NCBI GenBank assembly: GCA_963576565.1
Contig: OY755046.1
Span: 63,523,379-63,587,378, forward strand
Direction of reading: 5' to 3'
Source of the DNA: Aspidapion aeneum
Taxonomy: Eukaryota > Arthropoda > Insecta > Coleoptera > Brentidae
DNA: 64,000 nucleotides
In this document: positions 10,440 to 22,300 of the stretch, one piece after another
Layout: each line of letters begins with the position of its first letter
How positions within the stretch are numbered: the first letter of the stretch is position 1
Notes under the pieces: generated by a model
Database searches by the model: none
Seen by the model: the letters and a program-made list of their open reading frames with translations, nothing else
Told to the model about the DNA's origin: nothing
Made by a program: the position numbers and the translations under genes

Positions 10440-11610
10440 TATAAACTAGGTCAGATCAGGATGGTCTGGTTTGACTGGTATTCTCAGAGCATGTCAGGTA
10501 TAAAACCGGTTAATAATTTAAAGTTAAAAGAAAATTATTTAGTTTAACATAAAACATTTAAACACCTAATTGAAGTCAGGTCGGGTGAAGCAGTATCTAG
10601 CTTTAATTAAAAGCCAAATGTTTATCATGAAAAAAAATTATGCCAAAATAACTCACCTAGGATTTAAAAAAAAAACTTAATCCAAGAAAAAATTAGGTCA
10701 GGACAAGCTTGCTTTGGTTTGACTGGTAATTAGAGGGCAGGTCAGGTATTAGATCGGATAGTGATCGGATATCATTAATCATTTTTAAAAAATTATTCGG
10801 TTTAAAATAAAACATTTATATTCTAGGTACTTCAATTTAGGTCAGGTGAGGCAGTATCTAGTTTTAATTAAAAGCAAAATGTTTATGAATAAAAAAAAAT
10901 GTAGTCCAATATAACCATAAAATTTAATTATTATTAAAAATTAACGTCACCCAGAATTTAAAAAAAACAAAATCCAAAAAATTAAGTCAGGTATACAGTC
11001 GGTTTAATAATTTAAAAAAAAAATTATTAATTTTAAAACAAAAACATTTCAATAGTCACTTCTAGGTACGACAAGTCAGGTCAGATAAGGCAGTATCTAG
11101 TTTTAATTAAAAGCAAAATGCTTATTAATAAAAAAAATTAGGCTAAAATTACAATAAGATATAATTAACGTCACCCAGTATTTTTAAAAAACAAAATCCA
11201 AAAAAAAAACATTTTTTTTTTCAGGTTCGGTTCGGTTCGGTTCGGTTCGGCTTGGCTCGGTTTGGTTCGGTTCGGTTCGGTTCATTACTGGTGTGGTTTG
11301 ACGGGGAATCTCAGGGCAAATCAGGTATAAAATCGGATTATTTTAATTACAAAAATAAATTGTTTAGTGAAAATAAAAAAAATACGTAATTACTTTTAGT
11401 TACTTTGAGTCAGGTCACGTGAAGTAGAACATAGTTAGGGTAGGTATCAGGGAGAATTAGAGTCACGCAGGATCTGGAAATAAAAAATAGAATCAAAAAT
11501 TAAATTAGGTCAGCCAGGACCAACAACTCATGTCAGGTTTCGTCCGGTAGTCTTAGGGCATGTCAGGTATTCGGTTTATTAATTAATAATAATAATAAAA
11601 AAAATTATTT
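10440..11610. repeat. degenerate tandem repeat, unit about 240-290 bp, four or more copies
   Basis: A composite unit recurs: a GGTTTGACTGGTA-like segment, TCAGGTAT, an AT-rich run with AAAATTATT, then GCAGTATCTAG followed by TTTTAATTAAAAGCAAAATG. TCAGGTAT occurs near 10496, 10744, 10986, 11327 and 11565; GCAGTATCTAG near 10589, 10852 and 11090. TCAGG-type pentamers are interspersed, so this is probably an offshoot of the neighbouring pentamer array invaded by AT-rich sequence. Confidence 0.7.
11221..11282. repeat. (TTCGG)n pentanucleotide microsatellite
   Basis: About twelve tandem copies of TTCGG with a few variants (CTTGG, CTCGG, TTTGG). A second shorter run occurs at 14145-14165. TTCGG differs from TCAGG and TTAGG by one or two bases. 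Confidence 0.9.
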
Positions 11611-11629
11611 AGTGGAAAGAAAGAAAAAA

Positions 11630-12262
11630 TTTGTAATTACTTTCTACCACACAAGCCATGCTTTGACCCAAACTTCAATTTCTGAAATCTACCCCCACCC
11701 CCTTAAAAAAAATATGTATATATTTTGTCTAACTCCAGACTCAACCACCCTTCGTCTGATATCACACATGCCATACCTTCACTTAAACTCTAATTTTTAA
11801 AATGACCCCCACCTTTTTTTTTTTAAACAGAAAAAAACTAGAATTTATTTTGTCCATCTCCAGACTTAATTACCTTTCGTTTGATATGACACACGTCATA
11901 TTTTCAAATAACCTGTACTTTTTGTAATCTACCCCCACCATTTTATTTGGCTTATGTTTGGTGCATTTTTTTATTTTTAAATAGGACCATCTTGACCCAA
12001 GACACAGCCCAGGTATCAAATCTCATTAAAATCGAGCACGCGGTTTTTGAGCTATGCGTGCTGGTCGTTACAGACAGACAGACATACAGACAGACAGCCG
12101 GGCGACAAAAAAGTTTCAAAATCATCCGAAACGCAAAGATATACAAAAAAATTTGAAATCGGAGCAACTTTTTTTCTCGAAAAAAAATAGCTCCCACTAC
12201 TATAGACAAAAGCGTTTTAGAAGAAAAAATAAAATCGCCACAGACAGACAAACGCAAGTACA
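11630..12262 (-). mobile_element. degenerate copy of the AGCTCACAC/GACA-microsatellite element family
   Basis: Contains the family's internal segments in minus orientation: repeated blocks with ACCCCCACC, TTCGTCTGATATCACAC and GACTCAATTACC-like sequence, then CAGACAGACA, then GCAAAGATATA and TTTTTTCTCGAAAAAA. The characteristic AGCTCACAC palindromes are missing at both ends, so it is an old, truncated copy compared with those at 42022, 47360, 51793 and 53118. Small open frames in it are not conserved between copies. Confidence 0.7.
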
Positions 12263-12299
12263 TGCAAACCTGAAATAAGATGTTTTACTTTGCAAAGGC

Positions 12300-13400
12300 T
12301 TAAATTCTTATTTCTCCAACAATACTGATAAAAAACAACAAGTAAGAAAAAAAACTTACATTTATTTTATTAATTTATCCTTTTTTTTAGGTTCAAATAT
12401 TTTTTTACATAAAAAAAAGTATCTCGCGCTTTAACAATGCATGAAAACAATAAATTTGAAATAACTGAATTCTGTTAAATTTAATAATTTCTCAACCAAA
12501 AATACTATCGACTCGATTCTTACGGTACTAGTTTTTTACACTTAAACAGTTTTAAGCAGTTTAGAATAGAGTCTGGCAATTTTAATTACTTCTCAACCAA
12601 AAAGGCACAATGACATAATTGTATTCAATTTTTAAAAACTGCAAATTGGAAGCAACTTCTGCCAATTTTCGTACCTTCCCAACCAAAAGGATATTAAATA
12701 CTGAATATGTTTTGGACCGTTGCGGTGTAAGATTTTAATTTTTACTTTAGATAACTTAAATTTGCTAAATTATAACTTCTCAACCAAAAACCAGTTTTAA
12801 TTAATGAAGATTTTTCAATAAATTTATAAAAATTAAGAACGTTTCCATAAAAATGATTCCTAATATGGATTGAATATTTTGCAGTTTTGCATTTCATGAA
12901 CTTTTTAGAAATAAAGTCTGACAATTTTAAAGACTTCGCAACGGAAAAGACCATGACTATAAAGCATATGTACTTTGCAGTTTTAATGATAAAATTATAT
13001 TTATATTAAAAATTAAGCCGGAAATATTGTTCCTTTTAACTTAAAACCGGTTTTTATTTCACATTTTAGGATACAGCGATTGCAAATTAGATTTAATTGT
13101 CTTTTCTAAAAGTCTGCCAACATTAGATACTTCTCAACCAAAAGAAATACATAGATTGTTTACGGGTCCGACTTTTCGATTTCTAAAGCAAGGCACCGTT
13201 TATAAGCCCCCTTTTTTGTTAATTTACATATCTCAGTAACTGGGAACCTGCTTATTTTGGTGATGACGATCAGAAAAAAAAAATCAATATCTCCCTAAAA
13301 TGATAAACCTACAAAATTAAGCCTAATTAATGCCTTATTATCTTTAAAAAAAATTATTTAAATAACCTGTCTGTTCTGTGCTAAAATGTGAGCAAACATT
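12300..13400. repeat. AT-rich region with a recurring TTCTCAACCAAAA motif
   Basis: CTTCTCAACCAAAA or a close variant occurs near 12490, 12590, 12668, 12778, 12935 and 13130. Several copies are preceded by AGTCTGxCAATTTTAA-like sequence. The spacing of 80-200 bp suggests an old, strongly decayed tandem repeat. No gene is apparent. Confidence 0.55.
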
Positions 13401-13404
13401 AGTC

Positions 13405-13620
13405 CCTGCTCGGGCACCAAATTTGTAAGAGGGTTTCGTCATCTAACGAATTTTCCCCTACTTTTGACGTCCCAGGGTTTCGGTCGATTCAATCCTGGGA
13501 TTTCGAGGGATAGAATCGATCGAAATTTTGCCTCGGGCGCCACTCTAGGAAATAAGGGAGCCTAGAGTCTCCCTTGCCTCTCGGGTATGCTTTTAAACAG
13601 TGGAGAATAACCAGGTAAGT
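13405..13620 (-). mobile_element. possible LTR remnant with primer-binding-like sites
   Basis: Read on the minus strand, TTACAAATTTGGTGCCCGAG has the layout of an LTR end (TTACA) followed by a tRNA primer site (TGGTGCCCGAG). A second TGGCGCCCGAGG lies about 100 bp away. The + strand segment starts TGTAAGAGGG. This resembles the junction of Gypsy-type LTR elements, but no internal coding region or second LTR was found. A solo or partial LTR is the simplest reading. Confidence 0.35.
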
Positions 13621-14460
13621 AAACTACAATTTCATTAAAAACTCAATTTCTATAAATACTAGTTTATGTGTATTTTGTCGTTTTAATTTAGTGGTACAAA
13701 CCCTCAAAGAAAATAACTAAATATATGCAACTTAATAAATAAAACAAAACTATAAATGCCTTATTTCTATCAAGTCAAATAAAAAAAAACTCCAGTTTAC
13801 TTTGTTTGCGCTATTCTAGCACAGACAGTTAGGCATTTAAAAAAAAAGTGAGTTATGAAAAAGGACTTAAAACTCAACGCCTTATCACCTCGGAACTCTA
13901 ACAAAAGGATTTAACAAATCTGGTTAGGTGCGATTAGATCGGATGGACGTTAGTTAAATACTGATTTCTTTTTGCCCCAAAAAGACTTTTCCCAACATAA
14001 AAAAATTGGAGAAAGATTTCCCTAAACAGCTGGTAGTTAATTACATACTATAATTTTACAAATTTACGGCTATTTAACTGGAAGAAAACGAAACTTTACC
14101 AACTTTGAGGTTTCACAGGACTGGTCGGGTCATATATGTCTCGCGGTTCGGTTCGGTTCGGTTCATGTCGGTTATGTACAAAAGAAACGGAAAGAAAAAT
14201 TAAACAGAATATTTACAAATAGAAACGGAATGTGGTACCACTTTAACAGGTTTAATTTACGGTGAGAGCATATATGTCTTACGGTAACAGGTAACAGGTT
14301 ATTTACAAAAGAAACGGATAAAAATTTAACTATACCAACTTTTAAGTTTATAAGGTCGCGGTGGGTCTAACGTGGCAATAACAAAGCAATAATCGTGACA
14401 GAAAAAAAATCGTTAATTATGAAAAATAAAAAGAGAATTAGGAAGAAATTAATAAATACC
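13621..14460. repeat. mostly unassigned, with a two-copy repeat of about 137 bp at 14130-14400
   Basis: CATATATGTCT occurs at about 14132 and 14269, each followed by pentamer-like G-rich sequence and then ACAAAAGAAACGGA. A short TTCGG run and a GGTAACA run lie inside. Nothing else is recognisable in the interval. Confidence 0.5.
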
Positions 14461-14489
14461 AGGTTTTATCTAAACGGGAGAGCTGGCTG

Positions 14490-15420
14490 CACAAAGCCGC
14501 GATGATTATGAGTCGGTGACGAAACATACGGCTCACGAAACATAATCTATAGCTTTGTTATCATTTTTGCTTTCTCGAAAGAGAACAAAAATAATAATAA
14601 AAAAACGGGAAACGGGAAACGAGAACGGGGGTTTAGCAAAGCGCTACAATTATAAGTCGGTGACGAAACATACAGCCCACGAAATATAATCTATAGCTTT
14701 GTTATCATTTTTGCTTCCTCGAAAGAGAACAAAAATAATAATAAAAAAACGGGATTCGGGAAACGAGGACGGGGGTTTAGCAAAGCGCTGCAATTATGAG
14801 TCGGTGACGAAACATACGGCCCACGAAACATAATCTATAGCTTTGTTATCATTTTTGCTTCCTTGAAACAGAAAAAAAATAATAAAAAAAACGGGAAACG
14901 AGGACGGGGGGTTTAGCAAAGCACTACAATTATAAGTCGGTGACGAAACATCCAGCCCACGAAATATAATCTATAGCTTTGTTATCATTTTTGCTTCCTC
15001 GAAAGAGAACAAAAATAATATTTAAAAAAACGGGAAACGGGAAACGAGGACGGGGGTTTAGCAAAGCGCTACAATTATGAGTCGGTGACGAAACATACGG
15101 CCCACGAAACATAATCTATAGCTTTGTTATCATTTTTGCTTCCTTGAAAGAGAACAAAAATAATAAAAAAAACGGGAAACGAGGACGGGGGGTTTAGCAA
15201 AGCGCTACAATTATAAATCGGTGACGAAACATACGGCCCACGAAATATAATCGATAGCTTTGTTATCATTTTTGCTTTCTCGAAAGAGAACAAAAATAAT
15301 AAAAACCAGGACAAGGGAAACTGGTGTGTCAAATCCGGGATGATTATTACTTGGTGACGAACCTGCAGCCCACAAGTAATAAACCCGATTTGTTTCTTAA
15401 TTTTCTTGCGAAAGAAAATT
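14490..15420. repeat. tandem repeat, about 136-145 bp unit, six copies plus a diverged seventh
   Basis: AGTCGGTGACGAAACATAC begins at 14511, 14655, 14799, 14935, 15080 and, with one change, 15216. A diverged copy starts near 15345. Each unit also holds ATCTATAGCTTTGTTATC, an inverted repeat around TTTCTCGAAAGAG, and GGGAAACGAGGACGGGGG. Frames open on the minus strand simply translate the unit. Intervals of 144, 144, 136, 145 and 136 bp reflect length changes in A-rich and G-rich runs. Confidence 0.9.
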
Positions 15421-16122
15421 AATAAATACCAGAAAACATGTAAGATACTAACGGGAAATCCTGGGATCGGGAAAGGACAAACAAGTAATTTGCACGGTTC
15501 AAAATAAATTCAAATCAAATAGAATTATAAAAACTTTGACTAAGGCAAAAACGAGGTTTCTTTTATAAATCCCATTCTTACCAGAAACCGGTCGACATCT
15601 ACACACACCGCGTACCACCTATACATTGTGCTCGAACGAGAAACAAATCTCGAATCCCCGTATGGGCGAAGGCATTACTGTTTTATAGGCTAGAGCTCGG
15701 CTACAAATCGAGAACCAACGGAAATAACCGAATGAAACCCAACCAAGTTTTTAAAAATGAACGTGGATTGACTTATTCGGAATATTATTTTATCTAGTCT
15801 TTTTGCAACAAACGTTTTAAAAGGCTTTAATGACATTCATATGTCAAAACGGCATTTTTCCTCGGAAAATATGAAACAAAATTATTAAGCGAAAATTGAG
15901 TCAGGTTTCAGTAAAAATATTTTTTAACTGTCTGAGCTTAAATAGTCTTGAAAATTAATTAAAACAATAAAAAATAGTAACTTCGTTACACTAGTTATGT
16001 TGCCATAATTAATATAGCAGTAGTTTAAAAGCTGTAGAAGATTATATTCAGCCAATTTTTGCACCAAGATGCTTTATTGTTAAAAAATCACAGCACACTC
16101 ATTTCTATCCCCCACACAACTA
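15421..16122. other. unassigned spacer before the giant foldback element
   Basis: No coding frame, repeat or RNA gene was recognised. Base composition is mixed, with AT-rich parts after 15770. Confidence 0.6.
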
Positions 16123-16132
16123 GGTTATTAAA
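16123..16132. other. left 10-bp target-site duplication GGTTATTAAA
   Basis: The identical 10-mer occurs in the same orientation at 40168-40177, directly outside the other end of the inverted repeat. Flanking bases differ on both sides, so the match stops at 10 bp. Confidence 0.85.
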
Positions 16133-16135
16133 CCG

Positions 16136-16238
16136 GTGTGAAACTAGCAGCCACCTTACAGCAGCCAAAGTGTGAAGTTAGCAGCCACTTACAGCAGCCA
16201 AAATGTGAAGTTAGCAGCCACATTTGGCAGCCTAACAA
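16136..16238. repeat. subterminal 33-bp tandem repeats, left end
   Basis: Three successive units begin GTGTGAAACTAGCAGCCACC, GTGTGAAGTTAGCAGCCAC and ATGTGAAGTTAGCAGCCAC, the first two ending in CAGCAGCCAAA and the last in GGCAGCCTAAC. The same set lies inverted at the right end. In foldback transposons such repeats are candidate transposase-binding sites. Confidence 0.85.
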
Positions 16239-16339
16239 AAAAGTATATTTTCAAAAATTATTTCATTGAGAAGCTGCAAAAACCTTGGAAAATAACTTTT
16301 TTTATTAAGAAATGGAGAATTTGATAAATTTGGAAAAAA

Positions 16340-19300
16340 ATAAAAAATCCAAAAAAATTTAAAAGTCCTCTTTAAAAATATAGTTACGCAATGAAACTAG
16401 TCATCTGTGGAAGCGGCTGCTCCTTGTTCCCGGTTTAACATGGTGAAATGGAAAAAAAAATGGAAAAAGAGAAAAAAATTCAAAAGTCACCTTCAAAAAC
16501 ATAGTTACGCAATGAACCTTGGTAGAGTGTTTAAGTAACCTACAACTAGTCATGTGTGTAAGCGGCTGCTACTTGTTCCCGGTTTAACATGGTGAAATGG
16601 AAAAAAAATGGAAAAACAGAAAAAAATTCAAAAGTCACCTTTAAAAACATAGTTACGCAATGAAACTTGGTAGGGTGTTTAAGTAACCTACAACTAGTCA
16701 TGCGTGTAAGCGGCTGCTACTTGTTCCCGGTTTAACATGGTGAAATGGAAAAAAAATGGAAAAACAGAAAAAAAATCAAAAGTCACCTTCAAAAACATAG
16801 TTACGCAATGAAACTTTGTAGGGTGTTTAAGTAACCTACAACTAGTCATGTTTGTAAGCGGCTGCTACTTGTTCCCGGTTTAACATGGTGAAATGGAAAA
16901 AAAATGGAAAAACAGAAAAAAATTCAAAAGTCACCTTCAAAAACATAGTTACGCAATGAAACTTGGTAGGGTGTTTAAGTAACCTACAACTAGTCATCTG
17001 TGGAAGCGGCTGCTCCGTGTTCCCGGTTTAACATGGTGAAATGGAAAAAAAATGGAAAAAAAATGGAAAAACAGAAAAAAATTCAAAAGTCACCTTTAAA
17101 AACATAGTTACGCAATGAAACTTTGTAGGGTGTTTAAGTAACGTACAGCTAATCATGTGTGTAAGCGGCTGCTCCTTGTTCCCGGTTTAACATGTTTAAA
17201 TGGAAAAAAAATGGAAAAACAGAAAAAAATTCAAAAGTCGCCTTCAAAAACATAGTTACGCAATGAAACTTGGTAGGGTGTTTAAGTTGCCTATAGCTAG
17301 TCATCTGTGGAAGCGGCTGCTACTTGTTCCCGGTTTAACATGTTCAAATGGAAAAAAATGGAAAAACAGAAAAAAATTCAAAAGTCACCTTCAGAAACAT
17401 AGTTACGCAATGAAACTTGGTATGGTGTTTAAGTAACCTACAACTAGTCATGTGTGTAAGCGGCTGCTACTTGTTCCCGGTTTAACATGGTGAAATGGAA
17501 AAAAAATGGAAAAACAGAAAAAAATTCAAAAGTCACTTTCAAAAACATAGTTACGCAATGAAACTTGGTAGGGTGTTTAAGTTGCCTATAACTAGTCATC
17601 TGTGGAAGCGGCTGCTCCTTGTTCCCGGTTTAACATGTTCAAATGGAAAAAAAATGGAAAAACAGAAAAAAATTCAAAAGTCACCTTCAAAAACATAGTT
17701 ACGCAATGAATCTTGGTAGGGTGTTTAAGTAACCTACAACTAGTCATGTGTGTAAGCGGCTGCTACTTGTTCCCGGTTTAACATGGTGAAATGGAAAAAA
17801 AATGGAAAAACAGAAAAAAATTCAAAAGTCACCTTCAAAAACATAGTTACGCAATGAAACTTGGTAGGGTGTTTAAGTTGCCTATAGCTAGTCATCTGTG
17901 GAAGCGGCTGCTCCTTGTTCCCGGTTTAACATGGTGAAATGGAAACAAAATGGAAAAAGAGAAAAAAATTCAAAAGTCACCTTCAAAAACATAGTTACGC
18001 AATGAAACTTGGTAGAGTGTTTAAGTAACCTACAACTAGTCACGTGTGTAAGCGGCTGCTACTTGTTCCCGGTTTAACATGGTGAAATGGAAAAAAAATG
18101 GAAAAACAGAAAAAAAATCAAAAGTCACCTTCAAAAACATAGTTACGCAATGAAACTTTGTAGGGTGTTTAAGTAACCTACAACTAGTCATGTTTGTAAG
18201 CGGCTGCTACTTGTTCCCGGTTTAACATGGTGAAATGGAAAAAAAATGGAAAAACAGAAAAAAATTCAAAAGTCACCTTCAAAAACATAGTTACGCAATG
18301 AAACTTTGTAGGGTGTTTAAGTAACCTACAACTAGTCATGTGTATAAGCGGCTGTTACTTGTTCCCGGTTTAACATGGTCAAATGGAAAAAAAATGGAAA
18401 AATAGAAAAAAATTCAAAAGTCACCTTCAAAAACATAGTTACGCAATGGAACTTGGTAGAGTGTTTAAGTAACCTACAACTAGTCATGTGTGTAAGCGGC
18501 TGCTGTTCCCGGTTTAACATGGTGAATTGGAAAAAAAATGGAAAAACAGAAAAAAATTCAAAAGTCACCTTCAAAAACATAGTTACGCAATGAAACTTGG
18601 TAGGGTGTTTAAGTGACCTACTGCTAGTCATGTGTATAAGCGGCTGCTCCTTGTTCCCGGTTTAACATGGTGAAATGGAAAAAAAAATGGAAAAACATAA
18701 AAAAATTCAAAAGTCACCTTCAGAAACATAGTTACGCAATGAAACTTGGTAGGGTGTTTAAGTAACCTACAACTAGTCATCTGTGGAAGCGGCTGCTCCT
18801 TGTTCCCGGTTTAACATGGTGAAATGGAAAAAAAATGGAAAAAGAGAAAAAAATTCAAAAGTCACCTTCAAAAACATAGTTACGCAATGAAACTTGGTAG
18901 AGTGTTTAAGTGACCTACTGCTAGTCATGTGTATAAGCGGCTGCTCCTTGTTCCCGGTTTAACATGGTGAAATGGAAAAAAAAATGGAAAAACAGAAAAA
19001 AAATCAAAAGTCACCTTCAAAAACATAGTTACGCAATGAAACTTGGTGGAGTGTTTAAGTAACCTACAACTAGTCATGTGTGTAAGCGGCTGCTACTTGT
19101 TCCCGGTTTAACATGGTGAAATGGAAAAAAAAATGGAAAAAGAGAAAAAAATTCAAAAGTTACCTTCAAAAACATAGTTACGCAATGAAACTTGGTAGAG
19201 TGTTTAAGTAACCTACAACTAGTCATGTGTGTAAGCGGCTGCTACTTGTTCCCGGTTTAACATGGTGAAATGGAAAAAAAATGGAAAAACAGAAAAAAAT

Positions 19301-22300
19301 TCAAAAGTCATCTTCAAAAACATAGTTACGCAATTAAACTTGGTATGGTGTTTAAGTAACCTGCAACTAGTCATGTTTGTAAGCGGCTGCTACTTGTTCC
19401 CGGTTTAACATGGTGAAATGGAAAAAAAATGGAAAAACAGAAAAAAATTCAAAAGTCACCTTCAAAAACATAGTTACGCAATGAAACTTGGTAGAGTGTT
19501 TAAGTAACCTACAACTAGTCATGTGTGTAAGCGGCTGCTACTTGTTCCCGGTTTAACATGGTGAAATGGAAAAAAAATGGAAAAACAGAAAAAAATTCAA
19601 AAGTCACCTTCAAAAACATAGTTACGCAATGAAACTTGGTATGGTGTTTAAGTTGCCTATAACTAGTCATCTGTGGAAGCGGCTGCTCCTTGTTCCCGGT
19701 TTAACATGTTCAAATGGAAAAAAAATGGAAAAACAGAAAAAAATTCAAAAGTCACCTTCAGAAACATAGTTACGCAATGAAACTTGGTAGGGTGTTTAAG
19801 TAACCTACAACTAGTCATCTGTGGAAGCGGCTGCTCCTTGTTCCCGGTTTAACATGGTGAAATGGAAAAAAAATGGAAAAAGAGAAAAAAATTCAAAAGT
19901 CACCTTCAAAAACATAGTTACGCAATGAAACTTGGTAGAGTGTTTAAGTGACCTACTGCTAGTCATGTGTATAAGCGGCTGCTCCTTGTTCCCGGTTTAA
20001 CATGATGAAATGGAAAAAAAAATGGAAAAACAGAAAAAAATCAAAAGTCACCTTCAAAAACATAGTTACGCAATGAAACTTGGTGGAGTGTTTAAGTAAC
20101 CTACAACTAGTCATGTGTGTAAGCGGATGCTACTTGTTCCCGGTTTAACATGGTGAAATGGAAAAAAATGGAAAAACAGAAAAAAATTCAAAAGTCACCT
20201 TCAAAAACATAGTTACGCAATGAAACTTGGTAGGGTGTTTAAGTTGCCTATAACTAGTCATCTGTGGAAGCGGCTGCTCCTTGTTCCCGGTTTAACATGG
20301 TGAAATGGAAAAAAAAATGGAAAAAGAGAAAAAAATTCAAAAGTCACCTTCAAAAACATAGTTACGCAATGAACCTTGGTAGAGTGTTTAAGTAACCTAC
20401 AACTAGTCATGTGTGTAAGCGGCTGCTACTTGTTCCCGGTTTAACATGGTGAAATGGAAAAAAAATGGAAAAACAGAAAAAAATTCAAAAGTCACCTTCA
20501 AAAACATAGTTACGCAATGAAACTTTGTAGGGTGTTTAAGTAACCTACAACTAGTCATGTTTGTAAGCGGCTGCTACTTGTTCCCGGTTTAACATGGTGA
20601 AATGGAAAAAAAATGGAAAAACAGAAAAAAATTCAAAAGTCACCTTCAAAAACATAGTTACGCAATGAAACTTGGTAGGGTGTTTAAGTGACCTACTGCT
20701 AGTCATGTGTATAAGCGGCTGCTCCTTGTTCCCGGTTTAACATGGTGAAATGGAAAAAAAAATGGAAAAACAGAAAAAAAATCAAAAGTCACCTTCAAAA
20801 ACATAGTTACGCAATGAAACTTGGTGGAGTGTTTAAGTAACCTACAACTAGTCATGTGTGTAAGCGGCTGCTACTTGTTCCCGGTTTAACATGGTGAAAT
20901 GGAAAAAAAAATGGAAAAAGAGAAAAAAATTCAAAAGTTACCTTCAAAAACATAGTTACGCAATGAAACTTGGTAGAGTGTTTAAGTAACCTACAACTAG
21001 TCATGTGTGTAAGCGGCTGCTACTTGTTCCCGGTTTAACATGGTGAAATGGAAAAAAAATGGAAAAACAGAAAAAAATTCAAAAGTCATCTTCAAAAACA
21101 TAGTTACGCAATGAAACTTGGTATGGTGTTTAAGTAACCTACAACTAGTCATGTTTGTAAGCGGCTGCTACTTGTTCCCGGTTTAACATGGTGAAATGGA
21201 AAAAAAATGGAAAAACAGAAAAAAATTCAAAAGTCACCTTCAAAAACATAGTTACGCAATGAAACTTGGTAGAGTGTTTAAGTAACCTACAACTAGTCAT
21301 GTGTGTAAGCGGCTGCTACTTGTTCCCGGTTTAACATGGTGAAATGGATAAAAAATGGAAAAACAGAAAAAAATTCAAAAGTCACCTTCAAAAACATAGT
21401 TACGCAATGAAACTTGGTATGGTGTTTAAGTTGCCTATAACTAGTCATCTGTGGAAGCGGCTGCTCCTTGTTCCCGGTTTAACATGGTGAAATGGAAAAA
21501 AAAATGGAAAAAGAGAAAAAAATTCAAAAGTCACCTTCAAAAACATAGTTACGCAATGAACCTTGGTAGAGTGTTTAAGTAACCTACAACTAGTCATGTG
21601 TGTAAGCGGCTGCTACTTGTTCCCGGTTTAACATGGTGAAATGGAAAAAAAATGGAAAAACAGAAAAAAATTCAAAAGTCACCTTCAAAAACATAGTTAC
21701 GCAATGAAACTTTGTAGGGTGTTTAAGTAACCTACAACTAGTCATGTTTGTAAGCGGCTGCTACTTGTTCCCGGTTTAACATGGTGAAATGGAAAAAAAA
21801 TGGAAAAACAGAAAAAAATTCAAAAGTCACCTTCAAAAACATAGTTACGCAATGAAACTTGGTAGGGTGTTTAAGTAACCTACAACTAGTCATCTGTGGA
21901 AGCGGCTGCTCCGTGTTCCCGGTTTAACATGGTGAAATGAAAAAAAAATGGAAAAAAAATGGAAAAACAGAAAAAAATTCAAAAGTCACCTTTAAAAACA
22001 TAGTTACGCAATGAAACTTTGTAGGGTGTTTAAGTAACCTACAACTAGTCATGTTTGTAAGCGGCTGCTACTTGTTCCCGGTTTAACATGTTTAAATGGA
22101 AAAAAAATGGAAAAACAGAAAAAAATTCAAAAGTCGCCTTCAAAAACATAGTTACGCAATGAAACTTGGTAGGGTGTTTAAGTTGCCTATAACTAGTCAT
22201 CTGTGGAAGCGGCTGCTACTTGTTCCCGGTTTAACATGTTCAAATGGAAAAAAAATGGAAAAACAGAAAAAAATTCAAAAGTCACCTTCAGAAACATAGT

